A stretch of DNA of 64,000 nt from Campylobacter concisus (GCF_003048375.1 NZ_CP021642.1:620001-684000), one strand, 5' to 3'; counted from the stretch's first letter, positions 1 to 9,728 are shown. The notes: generated by a model not told the origin, from the sequence alone. Made by a program: numbers and translations.

Positions 1-377
1 ACTCTCAAATGAAGATCGTCGCCGATCAAAATGACGTTGAGATCGAGTTTTTTCAAAGCAACCTTGAGGGCGAGCTAGTCGATAAGATCCAAGAGTGCTT
101 GGGCGATGCTGACGGCATCATCATAAACCCAGCCGCTTACACTCACACCTCTATCGCTATCCGTGACGCGCTAAGTGCGGTTGCGCTACCAGTTATCGAG
201 GTGCATATCAGCAACGTTTATAGAAGAGAAGAGTTTCGTCACAAAAGCCTCATCGCACCAGTTGCGGCAGGTCAGATCGTGGGCTTTGGACCAGTTGGCT
301 ATCATTTAGCGATGATAGGCATGCTTCAAATTTTTGAGCAAATCAAAGCAGTAAGAGCAAATCAAAAAGCACAATGA
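1..377 (+). CDS. aroQ: 3-dehydroquinate dehydratase type II, 5'-truncated by window
   Basis: This is the C-terminal part of the small dodecameric type II dehydroquinase, which converts 3-dehydroquinate to 3-dehydroshikimate in the shikimate pathway. The family signature [17 protein letters not shown] and the later [17 protein letters not shown] block, carrying the catalytic His and substrate-binding residues, are both visible. The reading frame is open to the left edge (Ser-Gln precede the first visible Met at 9), and the N-terminal catalytic Tyr region is missing. The Met at 9 is therefore internal and the gene starts outside the window. The stop overlaps the next start by 4 bp (ATGA at 374), so the genes are translationally coupled. 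Confidence 0.95.
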   Translation, partial: SQMKIVADQNDVEIEFFQSNLEGELVDKIQECLGDADGIIINPAAYTHTSIAIRDALSAVALPVIEVHISNVYRREEFRHKSLIAPVAAGQIVGFGPVGYHLAMIGMLQIFEQIKAVRANQKAQ

Positions 378-1399
378 ATTTCATCTTAAAGGACGAAAAC
401 GCCGTATTTTACGAGTGCGGCTACAGCTGCGACAATGAGTTTTTGCTATGCCTTGATGGCGTGAAATACTTTTTCACGGACGCGAGATATTATTTCGAGG
501 CAAAAAGCTGTGTAAATGCAGGCGTAGTCGTTCTTTTAGCGCAGAGAAATTTAATAAGTGAGGTGCGGGCATTTTTAAGAAAGATGAAGCCAAGCAGCCT
601 CGTTTTTAACCCTGATGAGCTAAGCTTAAGTGAGTTTAACGCGCTAAGCAAGGGATTTAAGATAAATTTCAAGCCAAAGGCAAATTTCTCTAGGCTAAAG
701 AGAATTTGCAAGAGCGAAGATGAGATAAAAATTTTAAAAAAAGCTAGCGAATTTGGGGCGAAATGCTTTGACGAATTTGCTAAATTTGTGCGTGAAAATG
801 GCGAAGGGATGAGCGAAAAAGAGCTTCATTTCAACGCCTCGCTCATCTTTAGGCAAAAAAATGAGCTAGGCCTTAGCTTTGATCCGATCGTGGCGATAAA
901 CGAAAATGCCGCAAAGGCGCATGCACTGCCTGGGGATAAAATTTTAAAAAGTGGCGATTTGCTGCTGCTTGACGCTGGGGTTAAATTTAAGCGTTACTGC
1001 TCTGACCGCACTAGAACTGCTTGCTTTGATGAAAATTTTAACTTCTCAAAGGAGCAAAAATTTAAAAACGCCAAGATGCAAGAAATTTACGAGATCGTAA
1101 AAGAGGCTCAGGTTGCTGCGATAAAGGTCGCTAGAGCTGGCGTTAGGGCGTGTGAGATAGACCTTGCAGCAAGAAGTGTGATAGCAAAGGCTGGATATGA
1201 AAAGGCTTTTTTTCACTCGACAGGACATGGCGTAGGTGTTGATATACACGAGCTTCCAGTCATCTCAGCAAGGAGCGAAACGCTCATAAAAGAGGGCATG
1301 GTCTTTAGCGTGGAGCCTGGAATTTATCTAGAAAATGAATTTGGGGTGCGCATCGAGGACGTCGTGGTTGCAAGAGAAGGTGGGTGCGAAATTTTATGA
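374..1399 (+). CDS. M24 family aminopeptidase (Xaa-Pro peptidase, PepP/PepQ type)
   Basis: This 341-residue cytoplasmic metallopeptidase is predicted to remove N-terminal residues preceding proline. The N-terminal ~115 residues form a creatinase-like domain. The rest is the pita-bread M24 catalytic domain, with metal ligands in [19 protein letters not shown] (two Asp), in the [14 protein letters not shown] motif (His) and in VFSVEPGIY and GVRIEDVV (two Glu). All five metal ligands seem present. It sits between aroQ and folK with 4-bp ATGA overlaps at both ends, so it is co-transcribed with them. It is shorter than E. coli PepP (about 440 residues) and typical of compact epsilonproteobacterial versions. 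Whether its preference is PepP-like or PepQ-like cannot be read from sequence alone. Confidence 0.9.
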   Translation: MNFILKDENAVFYECGYSCDNEFLLCLDGVKYFFTDARYYFEAKSCVNAGVVVLLAQRNLISEVRAFLRKMKPSSLVFNPDELSLSEFNALSKGFKINFKPKANFSRLKRICKSEDEIKILKKASEFGAKCFDEFAKFVRENGEGMSEKELHFNASLIFRQKNELGLSFDPIVAINENAAKAHALPGDKILKSGDLLLLDAGVKFKRYCSDRTRTACFDENFNFSKEQKFKNAKMQEIYEIVKEAQVAAIKVARAGVRACEIDLAARSVIAKAGYEKAFFHSTGHGVGVDIHELPVISARSETLIKEGMVFSVEPGIYLENEFGVRIEDVVVAREGGCEIL

Positions 1400-1872
1400 G
1401 GCTAGCTGGAGCAAGAAAGATCGTAAAAAGCCGTTTTTGCCCTAGTTTTTTTCAAAAAAGAGATGAGTTTAAGTATGAGGCGCTAGTTGGCATGGGTGGC
1501 AACATCGGCGATAGCGCAAAGAGGTTTGATAAATTTATAAGAGCGATTAGTGAAGATAGGCGTTTTCACGTGGTTGAAGTCTCGCCGATCCTTATAAATG
1601 CGGCGTTTGGCTACGAAGCGCAGGATGATTTTAGTAACGCTGTTATAAATTTACAAACATCTATGAGCCCTAGAAATTTGCTAAAAATTTTGGGGCACTA
1701 TGAGAGTAAATTTAAGCGCGTGAGGACGTTTAAAAATGCGCCACGCACGCTTGATCTGGATATTTTGTATTTTAGTAAAAAAGTCTATAAGACGCCGCGC
1801 CTTATCGTCCCGCACCCAGGGGCTAGCAAGAGGCTTAGCGTGATCGTGCCACTAGGGCTTATGAGAGGTTAA
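1396..1872 (+). CDS. folK: 2-amino-4-hydroxy-6-hydroxymethyldihydropteridine pyrophosphokinase (HPPK)
   Basis: HPPK transfers pyrophosphate from ATP to 6-hydroxymethyl-dihydropterin in folate synthesis. The chain contains the substrate loop VGMGGNIGD and the family signature region APRTLDLDILYF, whose Asp pair binds Mg2+. I place the start at the ATG at 1396, giving 158 residues, because it overlaps the previous stop as ATGA. An in-frame start at 1384 would add only four residues and has no better ribosome site. The N-terminal ~25 residues before the core are longer than in E. coli HPPK. The gene lies immediately upstream of flhF, an arrangement I recall from C. jejuni. Confidence 0.93.
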   Translation: MRLAGARKIVKSRFCPSFFQKRDEFKYEALVGMGGNIGDSAKRFDKFIRAISEDRRFHVVEVSPILINAAFGYEAQDDFSNAVINLQTSMSPRNLLKILGHYESKFKRVRTFKNAPRTLDLDILYFSKKVYKTPRLIVPHPGASKRLSVIVPLGLMRG

Positions 1873-1881
1873 AGGATATAA

Positions 1882-3240
1882 ATGGCTACAAAATTTCATA
1901 CTTTTACAGGCGAGAGCACCATCGAGGCTTTGAAAAAGGCTCAAGAGGCGTGCGGCGAGAAGGCCATACTCGTTACCACAAAGCAAATTCAAGCCAAAAC
2001 GATAAACAAAAAGCCGCTTTATGAAATTTTAGTAAGCGTCGAAGAGGACGAGGTAAAGCAGCCACCAAAACCAAATGTAAAAGCAATAAACTATGAAAAT
2101 GCCTACTCTAAATTTAGTAAAAACTACGAGCCGCCAAAGCCAAAATTTGAGATAAAAGAGGAGCCTGCTAAATTTGAGGCAAAGACGACGTCGCCTGAGC
2201 CTTACGATCCAAATGAGAGCGTGCTTTTAAACATCTCAGACGTCGCAAAAGAGATAAGCGCGATCGCAAATGTCGATATGAACGAGATAAAAGAGCCAAA
2301 CACAAATGGCATGAATAAAAAAATAGACGATGTGGCAAAGCAAGTAAGCGTGCTAAGCGAGAAAATAGGGCTGATAACTGACATGATCTGGGACGAAAAG
2401 GCCCCAAATCGCAACAATCTCTCGATCCCGCCAGAGTTCGCTAGCATCTACAAGCTTGCAAAACAAAGCGGCATGAAAGAGGAGCATTTAGAGGCGATCA
2501 TGCAAACGACGCTTGAAAATTTGCCAGTCTCGATGAAAAGCAACCCAACCGCGGTAAAAAGGTACTTCTACTCACTTTTGAGAAATATGCTGCCATGTAG
2601 AAAAGAACTAAACGATAAAAAACAGCGCATAATGATGCTAGTTGGTCCAACTGGAGTTGGCAAGACGACGACTCTTGCAAAGCTCGCGGCTCGTTTTGCT
2701 TACGGCAACGAAAAGCGCTATAAAACGGGCATCATCACGCTTGATACGTACCGTATCGGAGCGGTCGAGCAGCTATTTCAATACGCTAAGATGATGAAAC
2801 TGCCAATCCTTGATGTGATAGAGGTAGAGGACTTTCAAAACGCCATAAAGCAGCTTAGCTACTGTGACGTGATACTAATCGACACCACTGGAAATTCACA
2901 GTATGACAAAGAAAAGCTTGAAAGACTTGATAAATTTTTAAAGCATAGCGGCGCAAAGATCGATGTAAATTTAGTCCTCTCAGCTGGCTCAAAGGTCGAG
3001 GATCTGATAGAAATTTATAATGGATTTTCATTTTTGGAGATCGACACTTTAATAATCACCAAATTTGACGAGACCAAAATTTTTGGCAACGTCTTTTCGC
3101 TGATATATGAGACAAATACGCCAGTTAGCTACTTTAGCGTGGGTCAAGAGGTGCCTGATGATCTTGTGGAGGCGAAGAGCGAATTTTTAGTAGAGTGCGT
3201 GTTTGACGGCTTTACAAAGCAAAAGGCTAGTGATGAATAA
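1882..3240 (+). CDS. flhF: flagellar biosynthesis SRP-type GTPase FlhF
   Basis: FlhF is the SRP-family GTPase that sets the polar site and number of flagella and, in Campylobacter, is needed for sigma54-dependent flagellar gene expression. In 452 residues it shows an N-terminal basic B domain (about 1-170, variable, lysine- and proline-rich), an N domain, and a C-terminal G domain. The G domain has the P-loop VGPTGVGKTTTLAKLAA near residue 255, DTYRIGA, DTTG and TKFDET. It starts 9 bp after folK and its end overlaps flhG by 8 bp. Length and domain order fit the family. Confidence 0.96.
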   Translation: MATKFHTFTGESTIEALKKAQEACGEKAILVTTKQIQAKTINKKPLYEILVSVEEDEVKQPPKPNVKAINYENAYSKFSKNYEPPKPKFEIKEEPAKFEAKTTSPEPYDPNESVLLNISDVAKEISAIANVDMNEIKEPNTNGMNKKIDDVAKQVSVLSEKIGLITDMIWDEKAPNRNNLSIPPEFASIYKLAKQSGMKEEHLEAIMQTTLENLPVSMKSNPTAVKRYFYSLLRNMLPCRKELNDKKQRIMMLVGPTGVGKTTTLAKLAARFAYGNEKRYKTGIITLDTYRIGAVEQLFQYAKMMKLPILDVIEVEDFQNAIKQLSYCDVILIDTTGNSQYDKEKLERLDKFLKHSGAKIDVNLVLSAGSKVEDLIEIYNGFSFLEIDTLIITKFDETKIFGNVFSLIYETNTPVSYFSVGQEVPDDLVEAKSEFLVECVFDGFTKQKASDE

Positions 3241-4099
3241 CCAAGCGCAAAAACTACAAAATTTAGTCCAGTCTCAAAATAAGGCTAAAAATACGCATTT
3301 TATAGCGATTACAAGTGGCAAAGGCGGCGTTGGCAAGAGCACGATAAGTGCAAATTTGGCAAATGTCTTGTCGCAAAATGGCTATAAAGTAGGGCTATTT
3401 GATGCTGATATCGGCCTTGCAAACCTTGATGTGATCCTAAATGTAAAAATGGGCAAAAACCTGCTTCACGTGCTAAAGGGCGAGTGCAGCTTAAAAGATA
3501 TCTTGATACCTATAAATAAAAATCTCATCCTCATCCCTGGCGAGAGCGGCGATGAAATTTTGAAATTTAATAATCAATTTTTATTTGAGAGATTTTTAGA
3601 TGAGGCGAGCGAACTTGATGGGCTTGACTTTTTGATCATCGACACCGGTGCTGGCATAGGCGGCAGCACGCAGCTCTTTTTAGAGGCGGCTGATGAGGTT
3701 GTCGTGGTAACCGTGCCTGACCCTGCGGCGATAACTGACGCGTATGCGGTCATAAAGATCGTTTCAAGATTTAAAAATAACGAGCTTTTACTTTTAAATA
3801 TGGTAAAAAACGAGGCTGAGGCTACTAGAATTTATGAAAATGTAAAGCGAGTGGCAAATGCAAATATCGGACCAAATTTAAATTTAGAGCTAATTGGCTA
3901 CGTGGCTTCTGATAAGAGCGTGGCAAGGAGCATAAAGCAAAGGACACTCTTTACAGATGACGAAGCTTACGGCTCTGCTAGCGTGCAGATCAAGCAGATA
4001 GCTTCGAATTTGCTTTATAGGTTGGAACGAAAAGTGCTTAAAGATGAGCAAAGCAGGAGCTTTGGGGGCTTCTTTAAGCGTTTGATAGAACAATTTTAA
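3233..4099 (+). CDS. flhG: MinD-like ATPase FlhG (FleN/YlxH), flagellar number regulator
   Basis: FlhG is the ParA/MinD-type ATPase partner of FlhF, limiting flagellar number and, in Campylobacter, also influencing division site placement. The deviant Walker A ITSGKGGVGKSTISANLA (about residues 25-42), the switch II region LIIDTGAGIG and an amphipathic C-terminal tail (FGGFFKRLIEQF) that should bind membrane are visible. The ATG at 3233 gives 288 residues and overlaps flhF by 8 bp. A start at 3203 would lie deep inside flhF and add ten residues unlike the family, so I reject it. Confidence 0.95.
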   Translation: MNNQAQKLQNLVQSQNKAKNTHFIAITSGKGGVGKSTISANLANVLSQNGYKVGLFDADIGLANLDVILNVKMGKNLLHVLKGECSLKDILIPINKNLILIPGESGDEILKFNNQFLFERFLDEASELDGLDFLIIDTGAGIGGSTQLFLEAADEVVVVTVPDPAAITDAYAVIKIVSRFKNNELLLLNMVKNEAEATRIYENVKRVANANIGPNLNLELIGYVASDKSVARSIKQRTLFTDDEAYGSASVQIKQIASNLLYRLERKVLKDEQSRSFGGFFKRLIEQF

Positions 4100-4112
4100 T
4101 GGAGATTGAGCT

Positions 4113-4457
4113 TTGCGTGCAGAAAATTTTATAGCATTTTTTACGGTTTGTGGATTTTTCATAGGCATAGTTTTTACCTTGCTAAAGGTGAGCGAGCCTA
4201 TCGAAATGCTCGTTTATACGCTAGTTATTACTTTATTTTTTTACCTTATAATTCACATCGTGATAATGAACTACGTCGATGTAAAAAGGACTTTGAAGAA
4301 ATTTTTTGACAAGCAAAGACATGAGGAGATCGCGGACTATCTCATCTCTGAGCTAAACGTTAGGGAAAAACGGATGGAAAATATCATGCTAAAAGTAACC
4401 ACCGAAAATTTAGACTCTGGTAAGCAAAATGTACGAACTAAAGCAAAAGCAGCTTAA
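4113..4457 (+). CDS. small membrane protein of the flhF-fliA operon
   Basis: This 114-residue protein has a TTG start supported by GGAGA at 4101. Two hydrophobic helices lie at about residues 6-24 and 31-51, followed by a charged C-terminal half. It lies between flhG and fliA, where C. jejuni has a similar uncharacterised integral membrane gene (recalled as Cj0062c). Its 3' end overlaps the fliA start by 29 bp, so it is translated within the flagellar operon. No enzymatic motif is visible. A role in flagellar assembly or placement is suggested only by position. Confidence 0.8.
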   Translation: MRAENFIAFFTVCGFFIGIVFTLLKVSEPIEMLVYTLVITLFFYLIIHIVIMNYVDVKRTLKKFFDKQRHEEIADYLISELNVREKRMENIMLKVTTENLDSGKQNVRTKAKAA

Positions 4458-5133
4458 CGCTTATAAAAGCACCATTAAAAAAGAGCAAGACGAGATCGTC
4501 TTAAAATACATGCCAGCTCTGCGTGCAATGGCGTTTAGACTAAAGGAGCGCTTGCCTTCAAGTATCGACGTAAATGATCTTATAAGCGTTGGCGTTGAAG
4601 AGATGATAAAGCTTAGCAGGAAGTATGACAAAGAGCAAAACGACTCATTTTGGGGATATGGCAAAAAGAGAATTTATGGCTCGATGCTTGACTACCTTAG
4701 AGCGCTTGATGTTGTTAGCAGAAGCGATAGAAAGCTAGTAAAGAGCATAAATACCGAGATAGATAACTACTTTAACACACACGAAGAAGAGCCAAGCGAT
4801 GAGTATCTGGCTGAAAAGCTAAATGAAGATATCGAAAAGATAAGAGAGGCAAGGGGTGTTAGTGGCATCATCACCATTTTGCCGATCGATGAACAAATGG
4901 AGCTAATCGGTCAAAGCGATGTTGAAAAAAGCGTAGAAAAAGAGGATCTTATCTTAAAGATCGAAAGTGCGTTAAAAGACTTTGATGAGCGCGATCAGAT
5001 GATAGTTCAGCTTTACTACTACGAAGAGCTAAATTTAAAAGAGATCAGCGAGATAATGAATATCAGCGAGAGTAGAATTTCACAAATTCATAAACGTTTG
5101 CTTGATCGCATCAGACGCAGCTTGGGGGTTTAA
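4429..5133 (+). CDS. fliA: flagellar sigma factor 28
   Basis: FliA is the alternative sigma factor that transcribes late flagellar and chemotaxis genes after FlgM export. In 234 residues it shows sigma region 2 (AFRLKERLPSSIDVNDLISVG, then FWGYGKKRIYGSMLDYLR), a divergent region 3, and region 4 with the helix-turn-helix ELNLKEISEIMNISESRISQ near residues 198-217. The start overlaps the upstream membrane gene and the stop shares one base with the fliM start (TAATG). Two chemoreceptor genes in this window carry GCCGATAT boxes of the type it recognises. Confidence 0.96.
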   Translation: MYELKQKQLNAYKSTIKKEQDEIVLKYMPALRAMAFRLKERLPSSIDVNDLISVGVEEMIKLSRKYDKEQNDSFWGYGKKRIYGSMLDYLRALDVVSRSDRKLVKSINTEIDNYFNTHEEEPSDEYLAEKLNEDIEKIREARGVSGIITILPIDEQMELIGQSDVEKSVEKEDLILKIESALKDFDERDQMIVQLYYYEELNLKEISEIMNISESRISQIHKRLLDRIRRSLGV

Positions 5134-6236
5134 TGGCTGATATTTTAAGTCAAGAAGAGATAGATGCACTACTTGAAGTCGTCGATGAAGACGGCGATAC
5201 GAGCAATATCGAGATAGAAGAGAGCCCGCAAGGCGAGCAAAAGCAGATCATTATCTATGACTTCAAGCGTCCAAACCGCGTCAGTAAAGAGCAGCTCCGT
5301 GCGATAAAAGGTATCCACGACAAGCTTGCTAGAAATTTAGCTAGTCAAATTTCAAGCGTTATGAGAAGTATCGTTGAGCTTAGGCTTCACAGCGTCGATC
5401 AGATGACATACGGCGAGTTTTTGATGAGTTTGCCAAGCCCAACGAGCTTTAACGTCTTTTCGATAAAGCCACTCGATGGAAACTGCATCTTAGAGATAAA
5501 TCCAAGCATAGCATTTCCTATGATAGATCGCTTACTTGGTGGAACTGGCGAAAATTTCGAGGCAAACAGAGAGCTAACTGACATCGAGGTAAATTTACTC
5601 GATGCGGTGCTTAGGATGATCATGCAGCGCCTAAAAGAGAGCTGGTCGATGATAACTGATATGTATCCAAACGTCGAGGCTAAAGAGAGCAGTCCAAACG
5701 TCGTGCAGATCGTATCTCAAAACGAGATCGTTATCATGGTCGTCATGGAGATCATCGTTGGTGGCTCAAGCGGCATGATAAATTTATGCTATCCAGTCAT
5801 CTACCTAGAGCCGATCCTTTCGCGCCTTGCAAATAGGGACATCATGCTTGGCGAAACTAGCGCTAAAAAGAGTAGAAACAAAGAGCTAAAAACTCTAATA
5901 GGCCGCGCTGAGGTGCTTTATGAGGCGATCCTTGGTAAATCAATCGTTAGCGTAAATGAGTTTTTAAATTTAAAAGAGGGCGATATCTTAAGGCTTGATA
6001 GAGGCGCTGATGATAAGGCGATCGTTTGCATCGATAAAAAAGAGGTATTTTTAGCAGAAGTTGGGCTTCATAGATTTAGAAAGTCTATCAAGATCGAGCA
6101 GTTAATCCGCTCTGATAAAGACGAGATCAAACACATCCTAGAAAAATACGAAGAAGAGCGAAAAGCAAAACTAATGGCATACGACGAGGCCAACGAACAC
6201 AACAACGAAGAAGAGAGCGAAGATAATGACGAATGA
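5133..6236 (+). CDS. fliM: flagellar motor switch protein FliM
   Basis: FliM is the middle C-ring protein that binds phosphorylated CheY and switches rotation direction. The N-terminal CheY-binding peptide ILSQEEIDALL, the conserved middle domain (LGGTGE near residue 135, GGSSGMINLCYP near 210) and the C-terminal SpoA domain (about 265-335) are all present in 367 residues. The acidic, asparagine-rich C-terminal tail (about 345-367) is longer than in E. coli. It overlaps fliA by one base and fliY by 11 bp, showing tight operon packing. Confidence 0.96.
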   Translation: MADILSQEEIDALLEVVDEDGDTSNIEIEESPQGEQKQIIIYDFKRPNRVSKEQLRAIKGIHDKLARNLASQISSVMRSIVELRLHSVDQMTYGEFLMSLPSPTSFNVFSIKPLDGNCILEINPSIAFPMIDRLLGGTGENFEANRELTDIEVNLLDAVLRMIMQRLKESWSMITDMYPNVEAKESSPNVVQIVSQNEIVIMVVMEIIVGGSSGMINLCYPVIYLEPILSRLANRDIMLGETSAKKSRNKELKTLIGRAEVLYEAILGKSIVSVNEFLNLKEGDILRLDRGADDKAIVCIDKKEVFLAEVGLHRFRKSIKIEQLIRSDKDEIKHILEKYEEERKAKLMAYDEANEHNNEEESEDNDE

Positions 6237-7080
6237 ATTTTTTAACATCTTTTCAAATGAACTAAAAGCGACCATCGAAGGGCTGACGGGCAGAGCGCCA
6301 GAGATCGGCGAGAGAAATGAATTTGACGCGCCAGCGCAAAATGGCATAAAACCGCCAGTTGTCATGGCTAGTGTGACATTAAGTGGTGACATCAATGCAA
6401 AAGCAGAGATCGCCTGCACGCCGGTGCTTATAAGTGCGGTTAGCGAGTGGATGATGGGCGAGGAGGAAATTTCAAAAAATGAAAACCTCGGTAGCGACGA
6501 GCTTGACGCCGCAAAAGAGATATTTTCAAACCTCTTTAGCGCCTTTAGCACCTCTCTTGGAGCGCAAAAGGGCATGCCAAAGATCAGCTTTGAGGTGATA
6601 AATGTAAATTTCTTAGATGAAAACTCATCGCTTGATTTTAGCGTTTTTGAAAAGCTTTTTTTGTTTAACATAAAGATCGAGGATCTAAATGAGCACGTGG
6701 CTTTTGTCTGCGATCACACGCTTATGAGATTTTTTGAGCCTGCTAAGAGCGAGCCAGCAGATGGCGCAAAGGCTCAAGCTGCTCCTCATGCACTAAAGGG
6801 CGAATTTAGCGCAGAAGAGATGAGAAATATCGGCCTTATCATGGACGTAAGGCTACCAATGCGCGTTCGTATCGGCTCAAAAAGGATGCTCTTAAAAGAT
6901 GTGCTAACCATGGATATAGGCTCAGTCATCGAGCTAAATCAACTCGCAAACGACCCGCTTGAAATTTTGATAGGAGATAAGGTGATAGCCCTTGGCGAAG
7001 TTGTCATAATAGACGGAAACTTTGGCATTCAGATCACTCAGATAGGCTCAAAACGTGAGAGGCTTCAGCAGTTAAAATAA
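6226..7080 (+). CDS. fliY: flagellar motor switch phosphatase/scaffold FliY (FliN family)
   Basis: FliY replaces or accompanies FliN in the C ring of epsilonproteobacteria. The first ~165 residues resemble a CheC/CheX-like region (ELDAAKEIFSNLFSAFSTSLG). Residues ~200-284 form the FliN-type SpoA domain (IGLIMDVRLPMRVRIGSKRM through VALGEVVIID-like residues). Whether the CheC-like part retains CheY-P phosphatase activity cannot be decided by eye. The start lies inside fliM, and the stop forms TAATG with the next gene. Confidence 0.93.
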   Translation: MTNEFFNIFSNELKATIEGLTGRAPEIGERNEFDAPAQNGIKPPVVMASVTLSGDINAKAEIACTPVLISAVSEWMMGEEEISKNENLGSDELDAAKEIFSNLFSAFSTSLGAQKGMPKISFEVINVNFLDENSSLDFSVFEKLFLFNIKIEDLNEHVAFVCDHTLMRFFEPAKSEPADGAKAQAAPHALKGEFSAEEMRNIGLIMDVRLPMRVRIGSKRMLLKDVLTMDIGSVIELNQLANDPLEILIGDKVIALGEVVIIDGNFGIQITQIGSKRERLQQLK

Positions 7081-7670
7081 TGAATGAATTAGTAAATGAT
7101 CTCTTAAAATTTCCAAGCGTTTTAAAGTATAAAAACAAAAATGTAACCTTCTTTGGCTCGGCTAGATTTGATGAAGAAAATTTCTACTGCAAAAAGGCAT
7201 ACGAGCTAGCTTACAAGCTAAATGAGCTAGGTTTTGCTATCTTAACTGGCGGTGGGGACGGCATAATGAGAGCGGCAAATAAGGGTGCATTTGATAGCGC
7301 AAAGTCCCCTAGCGTCGCACTAAACGTGAGGCTTCCGTTTGAGCAAAATACAAATCCATACGTCACCGCAAAATATCTCTTTTCAAATTTAAGCCCAAGA
7401 AAATTTGCCCTAACTGATAGCTCTATCGCATTTGTCGTCTTTCCTGGCGGCTTTGGCACACTTGATGAGCTATTTGAAATTTTGGTACTTGCTCATGTTG
7501 GCAGCAAAAAAGTGAAAATTTTTCTTTATGGATGCGAGTTTTGGCAAGGGCTTGATGAGTTTATACGAAAGACGCTGATCCCTCAAAAAACGATAAACGA
7601 AGAAGATCTAAGCTTATATAAAATCACCGATGATCTGGAGCTTATCGTAAGCGAAATTTTGGCTATTTAA
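7080..7670 (+). CDS. LOG family protein (nucleoside 5'-monophosphate phosphoribohydrolase-like)
   Basis: This 196-residue Rossmann-fold protein belongs to the LOG (Lonely Guy)/TIGR00730 family. The diagnostic nucleotide-binding motif PGGFGTLDELFEI is at about residues 122-134, and an upstream GGGDGIMRAANKGAF block carries the catalytic Arg region. Family members hydrolyse nucleoside monophosphates to base and ribose 5-phosphate, and some were misannotated as lysine decarboxylases. It starts on the last base of fliY and so ends the flagellar operon, although nothing suggests a flagellar role. Confidence 0.88.
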   Translation: MNELVNDLLKFPSVLKYKNKNVTFFGSARFDEENFYCKKAYELAYKLNELGFAILTGGGDGIMRAANKGAFDSAKSPSVALNVRLPFEQNTNPYVTAKYLFSNLSPRKFALTDSSIAFVVFPGGFGTLDELFEILVLAHVGSKKVKIFLYGCEFWQGLDEFIRKTLIPQKTINEEDLSLYKITDDLELIVSEILAI

Positions 7671-7716
7671 AAATAAGATATAAAATATCGCCTTTAAATT
7701 TAAAAAAGGTAAAAAT

Positions 7717-8739
7717 ATGAAAATAATGGTTGCAATGAGCGGCGGCGTAGATAGCACGATGACGGCTAAATTTCTGCAAGAGGCTGGACATGAGGTGCAA
7801 GGCTGCTACATGATGCTTCATCAAAAGCCAGGATATCATGAAGAAAACATCAGAAAAGTCAAAAAAGTGGGCGAATATCTTGGCATCAAGGTGCATATCC
7901 TCGATCTGCAGGATAAATTTAACGAATATGTCTATGATCCATTTGTCAGGCTTTATAAAGAGGGCAAAACGCCCAATCCTTGCGCCTTGTGTAATAAATT
8001 TATAAAGCTTGGTGCTCTACTTGACTTTGCAAAGGCAAATGGCTGCGAGAAGCTTGCTACTGGGCATTACGTGCAGGTGGTTGATGGTTTTATAACCTGC
8101 GCCAAAGATCCTAGCAAGGATCAAAGCTACTTTTTAGCTCAGGTGCCAAAAGAGGTGCTAAAAGATGTCATTTTCCCGCTTGGGGATAAATTTAAAAAAG
8201 ATATCAAAGAGCTAGCAAGAGGCGTAAAAGTGCTTGAAGAGTTCGCTACTCAGGCAGAAAGCAGTGAAATTTGCTTTGTGGAAAATACCTACATTGAGGT
8301 TTTAAATAAGCACTACAATACAAATTTGCCAGGCAACGTGGTCGATAAAGACGGCAATATCATCGGCCGCCATCAAGGCTACATGCACTACACTATCGGC
8401 AAACGCCGTGGTTTTGAGGTTTTTGGCGCTCATGAGCCACACTTTGTCATCAAGATAAACGCTGATAAAAACGAGATCGTTGTCGGCACAAAGGATGACC
8501 TTGCTCAAAAGGTGGTTGAGCTTGAAAACGTAAATTTATTTATAGATGAAGATAAATTTGAGTGCGAAACAAAGATAAGGTATAGAAGCCCTAAACTTGA
8601 GGCTTTTGTAGAGGTTGATAAAGCTAGCAAAACCGCAAAGCTAACGCTAAATCAAAACGCACTTGGCGTAGCGCAAGGTCAGCTTTGCGTGATGTATGAA
8701 GGTGATCGCGTCATCGCAAGTGGCTTTATAAAGAACTAA
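7717..8739 (+). CDS. mnmA: tRNA-specific 2-thiouridylase MnmA
   Basis: MnmA is the PP-loop ATPase that thiolates U34 of Lys, Glu and Gln tRNAs. Visible features are the ATP-binding PP-loop [10 protein letters not shown] at residues 4-13, the first catalytic Cys in [13 protein letters not shown] (about residue 88-100), the second in SSEICFVE (about 185), and the beta-barrel C-terminal domain with [13 protein letters not shown]. The 340-residue length is typical. The start is preceded by AAAAAAGGTAAAA. The gene converges with the DUF488 gene, their ends overlapping by 14 bp. Confidence 0.95.
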   Translation: MKIMVAMSGGVDSTMTAKFLQEAGHEVQGCYMMLHQKPGYHEENIRKVKKVGEYLGIKVHILDLQDKFNEYVYDPFVRLYKEGKTPNPCALCNKFIKLGALLDFAKANGCEKLATGHYVQVVDGFITCAKDPSKDQSYFLAQVPKEVLKDVIFPLGDKFKKDIKELARGVKVLEEFATQAESSEICFVENTYIEVLNKHYNTNLPGNVVDKDGNIIGRHQGYMHYTIGKRRGFEVFGAHEPHFVIKINADKNEIVVGTKDDLAQKVVELENVNLFIDEDKFECETKIRYRSPKLEAFVEVDKASKTAKLTLNQNALGVAQGQLCVMYEGDRVIASGFIKN

Positions 8740-9088
8740 GCGCCTCTTTTATCACCTTAACGTGGCTAAATTCTGGCTCTTTGACAGCAGTTAGAAGCGC
8801 CACGTTTTTATACTCTTTTTCTAGCTTTTTAAGCTCTTTTAGCCCCTCTTGCTCCTCTTTGCCATTTAGCTCTTGCCTAAATCTTTTGCAAAACTCATCA
8901 AACCTAGCCTCCTTATCCTCATGAAACCATGACCTTAGCTCGTTTGATGGAGTGACTGATTTTAGCCAGATGAAGCTAGAAAAGATCTCTTTTTTCACGC
9001 CTCTAGGATAAAGTCTATCGATAAAGACACCTTTAAAACTCTCGTCGTCGCTTTTAATAAAGTCGTAAATTCTGTAAATTTTAAACAT
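8726..9088 (-). CDS. DUF488 family protein
   Basis: This 120-residue protein of the DUF488 (YeaO-like) family has the typical spaced motifs [26 protein letters not shown] and a C-terminal [14 protein letters not shown] stretch, where family members often read TLLYAAKD. The function is unknown in general. Conserved Arg, Trp, His and Asp residues suggest a nucleic-acid or phosphate-binding enzyme. It is monocistronic and convergent with mnmA. Confidence 0.85.
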   Translation of the reverse strand: MFKIYRIYDFIKSDDESFKGVFIDRLYPRGVKKEIFSSFIWLKSVTPSNELRSWFHEDKEARFDEFCKRFRQELNGKEEQEGLKELKKLEKEYKNVALLTAVKEPEFSHVKVIKEALSSL

Positions 9089-9220
9089 GAGCGTGATTTT
9101 AGCCCTGATAAAATAAAAAAGTCAAAAATATTTTTAACTAATTATCTTCTTTAAATTTATGTTGCCTTTTTTATTCTTTTGAAATAAAATAACATCTGGA
9201 TTTATTTCAAGGAGGTTATG

Positions 9221-9628
9221 ATGAAAGTTTTAAATTTAGCTCTACTTTGCGCGGTTGCAGGTCTATTGTCTGGTTGTGTTGCTCCACAGTTTGAACCAAA
9301 GCCGTTGTCACCAAATTCAAAAGGTATAGCTATGGTAAATTCTACACCTTATAGCTGCAAAGTTTTAGGAGAGGCAGAGGGAAGCGATGAGGCAAATGGC
9401 AGAATAAACCCAGCTATTGAAAGACTTAGACAAGGTGCGATAAATGATCTAAAAAATGAAGCAGTTGAAATAGTAGGACTCCATAAAAGAGTCGTACTTT
9501 ACATTATAAAAGAAGAGGCGCTTTGCTACTGGCTTTTTGAAGGTATCAAAGCCTGCCCTGTGGGAAGCTCGTCTGCGCTTGGTTATAGGGTAAGAGCTCA
9601 AATTTTTGACTGCGGAGATAAAAACTAA
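9221..9628 (+). CDS. DUF4156 family lipoprotein
   Basis: This small predicted lipoprotein of 135 residues has a signal sequence and lipobox LLSGC ending near residue 19. The mature part carries the DUF4156 hallmark YSCKVLGEAEG and Cys residues in EEALCYWLFEGIKACPVG and IFDCGDKN, possibly forming disulfides as in the RcsF-like fold. The second ATG (9221) is the better start because AAGGAGG at 9209 sits 5 bp upstream; the ATG at 9218 is too close. It is a stand-alone gene with its own AT-rich upstream region. Function is unknown. Confidence 0.8.
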   Translation: MKVLNLALLCAVAGLLSGCVAPQFEPKPLSPNSKGIAMVNSTPYSCKVLGEAEGSDEANGRINPAIERLRQGAINDLKNEAVEIVGLHKRVVLYIIKEEALCYWLFEGIKACPVGSSSALGYRVRAQIFDCGDKN

Positions 9629-9728
9629 CAAATTTAACTTTAAATAAAGTAGCTGGAATAATAAATTTAAATTTAAAGCTCATTTTGATAAAATCCCAAC
9701 ATAAAGATCACTAAAAAAGGTTACTATT

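Noticed and set aside
9-377. Met at position 9 as the real start of aroQ
   Set aside because: The frame is open upstream and type II dehydroquinase has ~35 more N-terminal residues; the gene is cut by the window edge.
3203-3232. Longer start for flhG
   Set aside because: It would add ten residues unlike the family and lie 38 bp inside flhF; the start at 3233 matches the family.
6171-6671. Antisense gene across the fliM-fliY junction
   Set aside because: It is long only because the sense codons are biased; it has no family match or ribosome site and overlaps two certain genes.
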